A stretch of 64,000 nucleotides of DNA from Tubulanus polymorphus (taxonomy: Eukaryota; Nemertea; Palaeonemertea; Tubulaniformes; Tubulanidae): positions 9,174,278 to 9,238,277 of the forward strand of contig NC_134030.1 of the NCBI RefSeq assembly GCF_964204645.1, read 5' to 3'. This document shows positions 12,460-26,400 of the stretch, piece by piece (the first letter of the stretch is position 1; each line of letters starts with the position of its first letter). The notes under the pieces are model-generated. The model was given only the letters and a program-made list of their open reading frames with translations. It did no database searches and was not told where the DNA came from. A program made the position numbers and the translations under genes.

Positions 12460-15400
12460 CGCGATTACGATACTCCCATTTAAAATCGAATGCATCTAAC
12501 ACGAGCTAAAAATGAAGCATCGTCTTTATCGACACGTGCTGGGCCCTGGAATCCGTGAAATGATCAGTAATATGTCGCTAAATCGTCTAGATTCACGAGC
12601 TAAATGCTTTCATAATAGAACACAGCAGCTATGTTGGGAATGTCTCCACTATTAATAAAAAAACGACATCAACGGTTTATAGAAACTAGCGCGACTAAGC
12701 CGGCGTAGAAAAAGCTAGACGGCGTAAAATATTTCGTTTCATTTTCGGTATCTTATTCCTTAGCGAAGAGAATTTATAAGGCAATTCGTTAATCGGTCAT
12801 TTTACACAGACTGCTCCGAGATTTTTGCTAAATACTAAGAATGTACGGCTATGTATACTTTGGAGACCTTTTTGCGCGATATACCAGCAATTTCACTCGG
12901 TATTGGCACCGATTTGTGAGTACACGGACTTGTTTCAATTTGTTATGTATATTATATGCATCTCTTCGATTCGAGATATTACGCAAAACAATTTCTGAAT
13001 GCGAATAGATTTTACAATCGCCGGAATCGTGGAGGCGACCACAGATGAGCTTTTTTACGTCTAGGTACATATTGACAATATAGAACGCTTTTACTCTGCC
13101 TCTTAGTGCTAATGTCACGGCGGTGCGAAATAAATCGGAAATATCGAGTTTCCAATGTTTGGATTTATCATCGATTTCGAATTTGCTTTATAAATGCGAC
13201 TGCCGACCCGTCCTCCTCGGCCCGATACAAGCCCCTAATGTATCGTAATTTTCCAAAATCCGCGCGTCTTGGGACTGGCCAACGTCACAGTACGCAAGTA
13301 AACATTTAAACGGTCGTAGTTCGACGTGCGCGAGATCGTCTAGTGAGCAGACGACTCTTTCAAACTGAACGCATTAAATCGTTATCAATTACACTTATAA
13401 AATTGCTTGTGCTGTCCGGCGAATTGTCTAATGGCCACGAAATCTCAATTTATTGCCACGAATCTCGACGGGATTGAGCTGGCCATTACTTCAACTTTGG
13501 TGTCAGAATACCATTATTGCAGCTATTCGAAGTAGTAGCAAGTTGACTGTTTTATGTTTTCGTTTTAGTTTGATTCTGGTGGAATCGTTTCGTACTGTTC
13601 GCGTTGTGACGAAGGTTATCGTTACGCATGATCTTCAAAAAAATTCGAAAAAGCAATACAGTCCTACCACTGCCTAAAAATTAGTCATTTCACCAGTTTG
13701 GTCGGTCAGTAGATCCCAGATAACGACCATTTTGCGTCGATATACTTCTATAGCCTTTTTCGGACTCTTGGGCCATCGTCTTCCCTATTACCGCTGAAAC
13801 TACTTTTAATCAGGTTACTAAGTATGTGCGGGGAAAAGTAGATAGTTTACATCGCAGTAAAAATATGAAGGCTAGATTCGTACACGTGTGTGCGCTTTTG
13901 GAAATAAAGTAGTTACATCTGCGTGCGGCATCGAGATGAAATGGCTGGGATTAATTCTACAATATGGATGACAAAGTAATCAACAATAACTAACGAAGTC
14001 GAATCAATTTGTTGACGAAATTACAACTTCCGAACGGCATTAGCCGAGCTAAATTGAGAAGTGGAAACGGCCATCGAGGACGGCATACGTCAAGGCCCTG
14101 TCAACGCGCACTGCAATCATTCTGCGAGTCGAGTTGATAAATAACCCAGAATTAAGTTTACGATTAACACACAAATAACGCGCGCGCGCTACGTCGGACA
14201 AGTGATTTCATAATATGTGCCTCGACGACGCGACGTCGCCGTGATTATTAGTTTCAACAAGATGATGTTAAACTTTAATCGCCAACCGACAATTAATTAA
14301 GCGCGTAAACCGGTATTTACGAGCTATCCACGCGCGGTAGTTTTTCGTTGATTAAAGTTTCGAATCGCCGTTGAAATTTGCGGTTTCCTTTCGCCGCGTA
14401 CGTACCTAGATCCGCTATCGCGACAGCGGCGACGATTATCGCGAACGCAAACAGAAATTTCGAGCATAAAATAACCGCCAAACTACTTATTATCGTTGCA
14501 ACGAGCACCTCGTTCTATTTCTGGGCGTCTTGTGTAATAAACAACCGCTTGGTGAATTCATTAAATTTTGTCGTTTGAAATCCTCTCGGAAAAAGTAATA
14601 CGACTTAAAACCTACCTGGTAGAAAAAAAAACTGAAGAAACTGTCAGACGATAAACGTTCTGATCATCAACTGTGGGTTTTTACTTATCATGCTTTATAC
14701 CTATTTGATCATTGTCTGTGTTTGGTGAATGGCTCGGCTAGATAAGAACAAAAAAGGGAAGATTCGAAAAAAGATAAAAGTCAATCGAAAGACATCAGGC
14801 AAAACTCAGCTCGATAATGGCAGCATCATCAGCATCACGAGATTCTTTAGTCAAAAGTCAGGGATTAAGATAAAAAATTGAATAGCACTCAATACTGCAA
14901 AGCGTAGTGCACAGAGTAGTGAGGCGAATTACCGTAAAAGCGATGTCTGGATTCGTAAAGTCATGTAATGTTGCAGGCCTTTGAGAATTCTTCGGTGACA
15001 CACTTCACTGTCAAGGACGAAAAAGGACTCATATGCATATAAATACACTGATCAATCACTAACCATATGTCTGGACTGCATGGCCCCGATAACATTGTAT
15101 ATAGGTGAAAACCATCAATCTTAAAATTCATGGTCCATCAGGTTCTCTCTAAGAAATCGTGTGGCCAGATTTCCTTTTTATGAGTTCTATGATTACGTAT
15201 AAGGGAAAACAAATGCACCAACGACGGCAGTTCGAACCCAGAGAAAATGGCTTCAGTCGGGTCGTTTCGTTATTTGCGAGCTATATCGAAACTTGAAGTA
15301 ATCAGCCTGTGTTCAGTCTGATTACTCCGAGATTGAAAAAAGGCCAAAAATGATAGCATACGATGTTTTCATTAATTTGATGGACTGCGACGGGGAGTGC

Positions 15401-15590
15401 AAAAATATGATAACATATATAGTGTTTATGTCTTCAGTGATGATACATGGAAGATTTGAATTAGCGGCCGATTTCATGGTTAATAAGGCTATACATGACA
15501 GTATTGTATCATTGTGCCGAATTATCATCTCGGACTTTTTGGAATTTTTAACTACTTTGAAATCGTAAAGAATCTCTCGAGAGCAAGTCA
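12460..15590. other. Gene-free stretch with a CpG-rich patch
   Basis: No supported gene. The patch at about 14,160-14,560 is richer in CG dinucleotides than its surroundings, with overlapping open frames on both strands. The minus-strand frame is very hydrophobic and ends at a good splice donor (CTAG/GTACGT) near 14,408, but it has no ATG and no clear acceptor. It may be regulatory DNA or an unrecognised exon. Confidence 0.4.
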
Positions 15591-15601
15591 TGTTCGAACC
15601 T

Positions 15602-15741
15602 GGGGCCGGTTGCATAGTCATGACTTAGATTTAAGACCAGTTTAAGACCAACTGAGTTCTATAGCCAATCTAACAACTTAAGACCAGTCTTAAGATTTAA
15701 GACCACTTTTGGACTTAAGTCACGACTGTGCAACTGGCCCC
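15602..15741. mobile_element. Palindromic MITE with GGGGCCGGTTGCA ends
   Basis: A 140-bp element whose ends, GGGGCCGGTTGCATAGTCAT and ACTGTGCAACTGGCCCC, are inverted complements. The interior is built of AGACCAGT and TTAAGACC repeats in both orientations. The same family occurs inverted at 29,650-29,789. Confidence 0.75.
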
Positions 15742-15749
15742 TGGTCTGG

Positions 15750-17840
15750 AACATCGAAATTTACGCATTGGAAGGTAAACGCGTTGAATTTTCTGAATTA
15801 TATTATCGCGTTATTGTGGATACTGGAATAACTGCTCCAACGCGCTTCCCGGCTATTGCAGACTAGGAATTGTTTAATACCATCTTTAAACGTCTGCCTG
15901 AACGCCCGCGCATTCAACGCTTCTTTCAAACGTCGTCGAAGAGCGAATACATTTTTAATGTATCTAGAAGTCGGGCATTATCCCGTATTTTCATGATACG
16001 GCGCACCGAAATGGCATTGAAAATGGCGTTTGTGTTTGAAATCATTTCCAAACGGCGCTGTGTATATCATTAGAGACCTACAACAATTTCCTAGCGAATT
16101 TTAAGATTATAATGGGCCTGCTTTTACCTCATAAAGCCAGGTTTAGCTAATTCAGTTGACTAGATGCTTGCTTAGCAGCCAGCCCGCAAATTAACATTCT
16201 TTTCACGATTCTAATTGGCCTATACGTATCTAGTTGAATCAGGTAAAATGTGCTCATGTTATTATTTTTAAGTGCACTTCTTCTTAGAATAAGCATGAGG
16301 TGATTTATAACCGGGAATCCCAGTTCTAGAGAGCAGTCGTCTTGAAGCTAAGTGCATATTCAATTAAGTGCATCTCGATTGTTAAAAACCGCAGACTCGG
16401 CATCCAGGATACCGTCTAAAGGTCAACAAAGATCAATTATTCATACGAACATAAAATATCTTCTATTTAGCTATGTATATTCTTTGTATAAGAGTGGATA
16501 TATACGACGATGGCCTTTAGTCTATCGACAGATTGAAAATACCACCTGTACCTCAAACAAAATTAATCACGAGTGTATGTGCGTATTTAAAAAAAGAAGG
16601 AAATTCCGCCTGGCGGCAAAAGCAATGAATGCAATTTAAGAGTGGAATATCGTCGATACGACAACACCGTCGGCACCAACACACACACACATATACATAT
16701 AACGGATAATTGCCAATCTGCGTGAGCAGTACAAAAACTGAGGAGAAATCCTTTTTATTAATTTTGATGAAAACCATTTTAACAGGAGTAAACATAGATG
16801 CGGCATCTCGATAACTATACCTGATCCCGATGGCAATTTCACTTAAGAACACGTTTATTTCATTAGGGCGACGAGCTTTGTTGATTCCCGGCGGGTTGAA
16901 TTTCAGAGGTAACGCCCTAAACATCACACGGATCTGCGCCGGCAGTAGGTTTCCTTTGCACGTAACGCATAGGAAGTTGTTAGCGCACTAATTGTTCCAG
17001 CACGCCAGAAACAAAGCGCGTTACTTTTGAGCGAAAGTTCAATTCTGCGCTGACAATGTCCTAAATATGGTGTGACAAATGACAAAAAAAATATCGGCGG
17101 AGAAATACTTCGCGCGATGTTGACCGAGAGAGAAAAATTATTGGGCAATTACTCAGTCGGATTGTTCGATCGCGCTGTATAGGAATAGTCAGCGACAAGT
17201 CTGTTTGCCGAACGCTTAGTCCGCGTCACGGATTTGACGTGATTTTCCGACGTTTTACGACACGGCAATAAAACGCTTGCCGTCGTCGCGGCGTTACGTG
17301 TTGAAACAGCGTGACGATTGCGGACACTTGGCGGACAACGTGGCGGAAATTGTCCGTACGTTGAGAAAACACTCCGGACAATAACGCTATTAAATACGAC
17401 CGACCCTCGATCCCTATAACGCTACTTGATCCCCGAAGCGTTGGCGTTGACAACGTCGCATAAAACAATGCTGTCGAGGGAAACGGCGTAATGGTCACTC
17501 GCTCGGCGTTTCCGTTGGTTTCAACCCACTTCCGGTCAGGTGAACGTTAGATCCTGACACGAAGCGATTACCATATACGGATAAATCGCGTAGTGTTAGA
17601 GCTGGACTCCATAATTTGTGGACTGAATTTGATCCTAGGCTAAAATGTCCCATTTTCCGGGATAAAAACGCCAATGGGGTTTTTTTCTACAGCGAAATCG
17701 AACGATATCAGTCGTTCAACCAAACCAATTGTCAAAAAACGCCCATCTCTATGTACGAAATTTCGAAAAAGATTGTAAAAATTGGTTTACTCAGTTCATC
17801 GTGACGTTTCAACTTTATTGGCTTTATATCTGAACTATAC
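15750..17840. other. Gene-free stretch with a CpG-rich segment
   Basis: No exon chain is visible. The interval 17,100-17,520 is notably CG-rich for this window and could be a regulatory island, but no start, TATA box or domain accompanies it. Confidence 0.4.
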
Positions 17841-17850
17841 TGAATATACA

Positions 17851-17856
17851 TTTATT
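17851..17856 (-). terminator. Possible poly(A) signal of the four-pass membrane gene
   Basis: TTTATT on the plus strand reads AATAAA on the minus strand, about 325 bp downstream of the stop codon at 18,181. It is the first canonical hexamer I noticed there. Confidence 0.35.
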
Positions 17857-18180
17857 TATCTATCTACTTCAGAAATAAATTGCAACAGTTCGTACATGAG
17901 GTTGTTATACAGTTGTCTTAGTACATTAGAAGTTAGAAGTTAACTTGACAAGTAATCTGGAGATTGTTCCAACATTTTCGACGAACGTTGTTGAGGCGAT
18001 GTGTTTTCTTCCAGTTCAGTTTTCCGTCAAACAATAGACATTCAAATGATAGTTTCAATATCATTGGTATATATGCAAATAAGTAAGAAGAAAAAACACA
18101 TTTGATTAAATATAAGAATATCTTTAAGGTTTAGATTTTAGTGAATCAAAAGTCTTCCCGCATTACTACGAGGGATATGT

Positions 18181-18804
18181 TCATTTTGATGGATCTCGAG
18201 TTTTCACTTTCCATAGCCATTTCAGAGAAAAGAATGCCTGTAGACCGCCCAACACTAAACCGGACAGCCCGAGCAGACACACGCATATAGCTAACATGTA
18301 TCTGTCGGGACCTTTCTGTTTGTAAAAAACCATCTTTCTAGTAAGCGAATAATTCGATTTAATCCGTTTATGCTGTTCGGCGTTTACACATGCCAAAACG
18401 AAGCCAATTAGAATGAGAAACCAGTTCGCGCCAGAAAAGGCGGCCGAAAATCGACGCAGTGGATTCTTGGCTAGTTTCCACGACAAAAGTCCGGCGCCGG
18501 CTCCTGCGAACAGGACAACGGCGCACCACCATTGAACTCTGTAATCCGCCTCGTGGAACAGATCTTTGAATACGTTTGTCGAATCCTGGGTTATGGCCTT
18601 CCTGTAGCGAACGGTTTCGATCAAAATGGCGACGGCAATCATTCCGCACGCGCAGATCAGTTGCCCTAAGCCCCCGATAAGGATCCAACGGCTAGGATAC
18701 GCCGGTGCCGGACGTTCCGTCTGCGTTATTGTGGTCCTCCCGTTGATAGGGTTAAAATTGACGACTGGAGCGTTCCTCGCGGATAGTTCCCCGTTGCCCA
18801 ACAT
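18181..18804 (-). CDS. Four-pass transmembrane protein, unknown function
   Basis: An uninterrupted 207-residue frame with strong membrane-protein character. Hydrophobic helices lie at about residues 40-62, 90-112, 121-141 and 169-195, with a polar N-terminal tail of about 39 residues and a short basic C-terminus (KVKTRDPSK). The loop after helix 1 is charged, and a basic loop separates helices 3 and 4. There is no obvious signal peptide, so cytosolic N- and C-termini are likely. The ATG lies four nucleotides after a good minus-strand splice acceptor (pyrimidine run then CAG), so an upstream untranslated exon is likely and the whole coding region is in one exon. I do not recognise the family; tetraspan groups such as MARVEL or TMEM proteins are possible, but no diagnostic motif is seen. 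It is convergent with nothing and divergent from the protease gene at 20,446. Confidence 0.75.
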   Translation of the reverse strand: MLGNGELSARNAPVVNFNPINGRTTITQTERPAPAYPSRWILIGGLGQLICACGMIAVAILIETVRYRKAITQDSTNVFKDLFHEADYRVQWWCAVVLFAGAGAGLLSWKLAKNPLRRFSAAFSGANWFLILIGFVLACVNAEQHKRIKSNYSLTRKMVFYKQKGPDRYMLAICVCLLGLSGLVLGGLQAFFSLKWLWKVKTRDPSK

Positions 18805-20390
<1,586 letters not shown>

Positions 20391-20393
20391 GTA

Positions 20394-20400
20394 TATATAA
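20394..20400 (+). promoter_or_regulatory. TATA box of the metalloprotease gene
   Basis: TATATAA lies 46-52 bp before the ATG at 20,446. That spacing leaves room for a 5' untranslated region of roughly 15-25 nt after a TATA-directed start. It implies a compact, TATA-driven promoter. Confidence 0.55.
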
Positions 20401-20445
20401 ACCGGTCGCTCTCCGATACAAGTTGACAAGGTTCTGACAACTTCC

Positions 20446-23400
20446 ATGATGGGGGCCACGCGATACTTCTTATACGCGTGTCTGTTTTTGGTAATATGGC
20501 ATACGCAGGTACGTATATAGGGAACGTTTTGTGGCTATTTCACGAATACTACAACGACCCTAAGGATACTTTCGATTTCTGGAGTCTCTGTTCCACGTCC
20601 AGTACGCCACTATATACAGATGTGGTGTATCCGTGTAGTTCGAATGAATAAAATCTTAATTCAGTCTCATAAATGTAACTAGTTAGTGCCCACGGTGGAT
20701 CTAGGATACTTAGAAGGGGTGTGTGTACTTGCAAATTAAAAAGGGCACTTAATTTGAAAAGAACAGATTTGACATTGCGAGGACTGCCAGCAAAGCAATA
20801 GTGGGGGTATTACGGCCCTACCACAGGAAATTGGAAAACAAGAATGGGAAAGCAAGATTTCTTAGAGGGCACATTCGAATTTTGTAAGGCCGGGTGGACC
20901 AGCCTAATTCCACCTTTGAGTACCTTGTACGTGGATCATGTGCAGTTGCAATATTGATAATTCTTCGGGTCGAGTTGAAAATTAGATTTAAATCAAGCAT
21001 TCGTAAGTATGTCTGAACATCCTTATGGAATTACAGTATTTACAGCTCTGTTTAGACTCCTGCCATCTGTACGTATTTTCTTAACTTATTTGCAATCAAT
21101 TACTGATACTGTTACTGATGTATGAAAAATATATACTTGATATTCACGGTGACAAATGAATTACATAAGATTTACATTTCCTATCCTACCGATGAATTAA
21201 TTTCCGTATAATCACCTTTGTAAAAACCGCATACATAACGAAAATCTAAATCTCTATTTCGACGATTATTTTCAGACTCTCAAAGTCGTTGCAACGAACT
21301 CGTTCAAGGCTTCAATTTCTGTTGTCAGTCACAATGATTGTAAGTGTTTGAAAAAAATGATAATAAAAAACGACTAGTCATTGTGAATTGTAGCCGTATG
21401 AAGTGTATCTGTCTGTCAGATTCCCATACGGCAGCGTACAGTACATGCATTGAACAAATAACAGTATTCACGAAAAAAATCATTTCCGACGATAAACTAT
21501 TTGTTAAACCATGATAAATGAAACTTCGTTGTAATGTTTTATTATGCAAGTAAATAAGCAATTTTTCAAAATGTCAGGCTATTATCATAAAATGAATTAT
21601 GAACATTTTTTTCAGGGGCCATAACAAGAGAATTGAGTAAGTAAGCATGAATTGTATCTAATTTTTAACCGATTTTATATATATATCTTTTTATCCCGAC
21701 ATAATTCATCGACGTCGTTTTCGTAAATCTTCTTATTAGAACCAAAATTCACCGAGGACATCGTCGTCAACGATCTTTATCCAGAAGACGCGAAGACCCG
21801 AAAAACGATCGAGTTCACCGCGTTCAACAGAGAATGGACGATCGAAGTTCAAGTGAATCCGCTATTCGTCAGCGACGATACGTCGTTCGACTTCCGGTCG
21901 CTAAAGGGTCACGTGATAAGCAGCGAAAAGCCCCCGAGGGATTGTTACTATATCGGGGAAGTACGGGCCGGGCCGACTGAGGTCGGCGAGGCCATCGTGA
22001 CCACTTGTTACGGAAAGGTTAACGCAATTCAATATTGAATATTTCTACTACCTCATCTATCGACTTACAAGTTGAAATAGTTCTATTTCTCATAAGCATA
22101 GAAAACTGGACCATCCTTCCTTTTAACGTTATTTTTTTAGTTTAAAATCCAAAGTCCACGTCCATTACAGGGGCGGATGCAGAGGGCAAACTCGATTGCC
22201 TTCCTAGATTTAATAGGGCATATTATTGTAATCATATGAGAAATTGTCTGCACTTGAGTCAGCGAGCCGCGCAGCGGCGACGCCCGAATTCCATCGGAAA
22301 ACCACCACTTCGTTTTTGAAAGCATGCCAGGGGCAATTTTTTTCTCAGAGTTTAAAGAAAAGAAAAATTTATTACTTTGATTTTTGAGGGAACCTAAAAA
22401 TTTTGACTGCCTTCCGGAAGGCATGGAAGGCAACCTGGATCCGCCCCTGCATTTCTATCGGTAAACTGTTTTTTTCCGTTTGCAAAAGGATATCCTGATG
22501 CGGAGGAGAGACACGTAGGAACGCAAAATTGATCCGTTCCTACATTGTCTCCTTAAAGTCAACCTTGCAGTATAAGTTTTCATGAACCACAGTTATTGGC
22601 ATCTTCGCTTGCCAGTGTTTGATTGCCACCCTCTGAAGCCGTCAGGACAACACAAACCCTGGTCGCAAACCTTCGTTGGTCTATTACATCGCCCACGATT
22701 TTTTGGGCGGACAGGTTCCCGCTCAGCGCCCACCAGTCTATATATATCTAGCCAATCAGATGCGTGGTATTCATAGAACAAACTCGCCGGTAAAAACAAT
22801 GCATCTGATTGGCTAGATATATAGAAATTCTAAACGGTGTGATAGACCAATGAAGGGTTTGTGGCCAGGGTTTGCGGCGTGAGCTTCGCTGGGTGGTAAT
22901 CAAACCCTGGCAAGCGAGGATGAGTTATTGGCAAAAAGGAATATCACTAAACGGCTTCGGTTGCTCGGCGGGATAAGGCGTAATGCAAGTGACAAGCGGG
23001 TTCGAGTCGTGCTAGCTGCCTACAGTGTGCGGGCAACACTTCAAAGGCCGTTACATCCTGAGGTTAAATGAATAATCCAAAAGGGTTAGTCTTGGGACAC
23101 CAAGATACGAACGAGGTTAAGCAAGATTTTAAAAAAAACAACATAAACGTATCATATTTGACATTCAATAGTTAGATAGTTAGTGACCAACTTTCGATCA
23201 TGTCCTGAATTTGTGCCATACCCTTTCATCACTTATATATATGCTATCAACGGTGTAAAACGTAGTTTCCGAGACTTCTCAGTTCATTTCAGTTCCGCGC
23301 GATGATGATAACCAATCTGAACGACTACATGATAAATCCACCACTGCCAATAACCACGCCGAGGGAATACAAGAAACGAGACATACCAGATGCTGACCTT

Positions 23401-26400
23401 CCATCCCATACCGAACACGGACAGCACTCCACACGTGAGTTTATGGCCGCACATTATTATACTGCGACAAATACCCCTACCCCAAATCTGAGAGTATAAT
23501 CACAATTAACACAGAAGTCATTAGCACGCGGAACAAACCCAGCTCTGTGCGCCGGACCCGATTTCATTGTCCAGACATAGTTAACGATATATATTGAGAA
23601 GAATCACAATATCCGTATGAGATGAATACGTAGAAAATTGCAGTTTATGATGTCAGCAAAAGACGGGAAGTTTTTGAGTAAATGAGTATTATTTGGAGCA
23701 ACTTTTCGGCGAGAAACTAATAGCCATCATCAGGCGTACTTACCGTCTTTTGCCGAAATTATTCTCAGATTTTCTACGTAGGCCATGACCCCATGACCAG
23801 AAGAAGAAAATGTTTTCTATTCATTTCATTGAACTGTTAGTCTGGGTCTAACTCAAGTCTTGGTCGGTAGAAGTAAATATCTTCTATTCATTACATTGAA
23901 CTGTTAGTCCGGGTCTAACTCAAGTCTTGATTGTATTGCTTTATAGAGCTATGACGAAGGTGATAAAACGGAAGCTGCCTTATTTTGACTGCGTGGTTAA
24001 ATTCCATGCTGCAGAATCTGAGCCGCAATTTTTATTCAAATATTTGCTCGTTTTATCGTCACGTCATTTCCAAAATGGAATTCTTAGTGGCGTGAAGTTT
24101 TCAAATCAATTATGATTACCGGTGAAAATTTTCAAAATCCATTTTACAGGGGCCAAGAGGAACTTCCCAGACTTCCCCGAGGATTGGGATATTCACATCG
24201 GGCCGTTACCTAGTATTAAAGGCAGGAAAATGAACACCGAAGTCACTCTGATTGTCGACGAGGTAAGATGATTTAGGTTTTGGTTCGGTCTATTTTTCTG
24301 TACAAAAGTACATTTGCTTAGAGCACAGCAAAAAAAAAATAAAAATGTATTTATAAATAGTTTACACGGACATATATGGGATGAACATGGATATAAATTA
24401 CAGCGAGGAGAAGATTCGTAGATGAGCCGTGTTAACCGGGTGTAGACTAAATACACAGAGACAAGTAGCACTACGTAGGTTAACTTGTTTATTTGACGCA
24501 CGAGCTTTCGCTACTAGTGTATAGTAGCCTCTTCGGGTGAATCATCATCGTACATAAGTAGCGAAAGCTCGAGCGTCAAATGAAATAGTTAACCTATAGA
24601 GTACAACTCGTCGCGTTGTATTCATAAATTACAGAATACATTTTTATTTTTTTCATTTCCCTTGCGGACGTACAGTCATAGCGTGATGTTTACAGCTACG
24701 CTTGCCCCTTTTCGCGAAATAGCAAGGTTTATCAGGGGTTTCCTATTGCAATCGAAGAGGATGCCCGATTCACGAATCGAATTGTTCTCCATGACGGGCT
24801 GTAGCATTTCTGCAATACGCACGCCAGGCGCGTATTGCAGAATGGCTGCAAGATATGACGGAAAACTTTTCTTTTTTCAGACGTTCATAAACGACTATCA
24901 TCACGCGTTCGGCGGAGAACGACAGGACGTATACGACTACATCTTGAATATGTTTGCTTTCGTAAGTTTTTCAATCACAAAATGAAAAATAGGGTTCGTC
25001 TGCGTTGTCAGTATGACCAAAATGCTGTCGATGTTCGATATTTCTCTAGGTGCAACTTTGGTACGTCAATCCCACGTTAGGGTTCCAAAATTGGGTGACG
25101 TTGCGTAAGATCATTTTTGTCGAAGATCAGTGGTCGATATACCTAGAGGACGGAACCGTGAGTAGATATGTAGCTCGATTTTTGCACGCAACTTCCAGTT
25201 AGAAGTTTCGGAATTAAACCAACCCCCTCCAGTATGAACGATAATAACTGAAACTGAACCTTTCGCTTTTTGATATTCTTATTTTGTCAGAAATATGGGC
25301 TGTTAGCGTCCTGTGAGTGGCAAAAACGCGTTTTCAAGGACAGTGGTGAATGGACCGTTGCAGCCATGATATCGGTGTATGTAGCAGAAAAGCTAATGGC
25401 CACCTATTTGATAATCTTAATGATTTTAGTATTTTTACTTATTCTAATGTATGTGAATGCTAGTTTCAATTCATTTTCACTTGAACTTTACATTTCAGAC
25501 AAGACCAAATCTGGGGTGGCATCGGTGGCCTTGGTAAGCTCGTCTCGAAAGTTCAAAAAGAATTGATGATTTTTTTCACCATCGGAAACATATCAATTAT
25601 TAATTGACGTATCTATTGAATTTCACGTTATAGCTTTTCCCGGTCGGGGGTGTCGTGCCAACAACGGAGGTAGCAACTGTCTAGGTGTAATGCATCAAAG
25701 TTTCCAGATAGATACATTAGCTCGTGCACTGGCGCACGAGCTGGCTCATTCGTACGTTTACATCATGTTTTCTCGACGTCTTTTCAATAAGAACAACAAC
25801 TATTTCAAAAGTAGTAGAACTTTTACTCAGAATTTAGATTGTTCCCATCTATTCTAACAGTCTCGGCGTTCCGGATGATTATGCTCCACCCACCTCAGGT
25901 CTCTGCAAAAGCGGTAAGTAAAAGCGGTCGATTCTATACCGATCAAACGCGCCGATGATCGTTACGAAATCAGGATTTTCATCTGGAATCGTGTTTTGCG
26001 ATATACAGGAATGATGGGTAGCGGTCTATACGAAGATAGAGAATGGTCTTGGTGTACGGTTCAGCGAATGGAGCAATGGCTTCAGTAAGTTAAGACAAAC
26101 TTTCTGATTGAAATAGATCGTTGCATATTTGCACTCGATCAAAAATTATGACGCGCATAATCAATTAATGAGATACCGGAAACGCTACAGTGGCAAGCGA
26201 GGATTCAGTGATATTCCGCAAGGATCGCTAGCGGCGCTGGGTTACCGAGCTTTACAATTTCTTTCAACATTTCAATTCAATTCGAATCAACTTTTCTCAT
26301 CAGTAAAATCCATATCATAAACCGATTGGGAAATCGTATCTTATACATGTGATGACCCGATTGATCATTTTCAAATTTCGAAGCCTAAAAATCGAGTTCA

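Noticed and set aside
22137-22433. Minus-strand frame of 98 codons in protease intron 3
   Set aside because: It coincides almost exactly with the hAT-like element and is not protein-like.
23302-23499. Plus-strand frame read as an independent small gene
   Set aside because: Its first part is exon 4 of the protease; the remainder after 23,434 is intron read-through.
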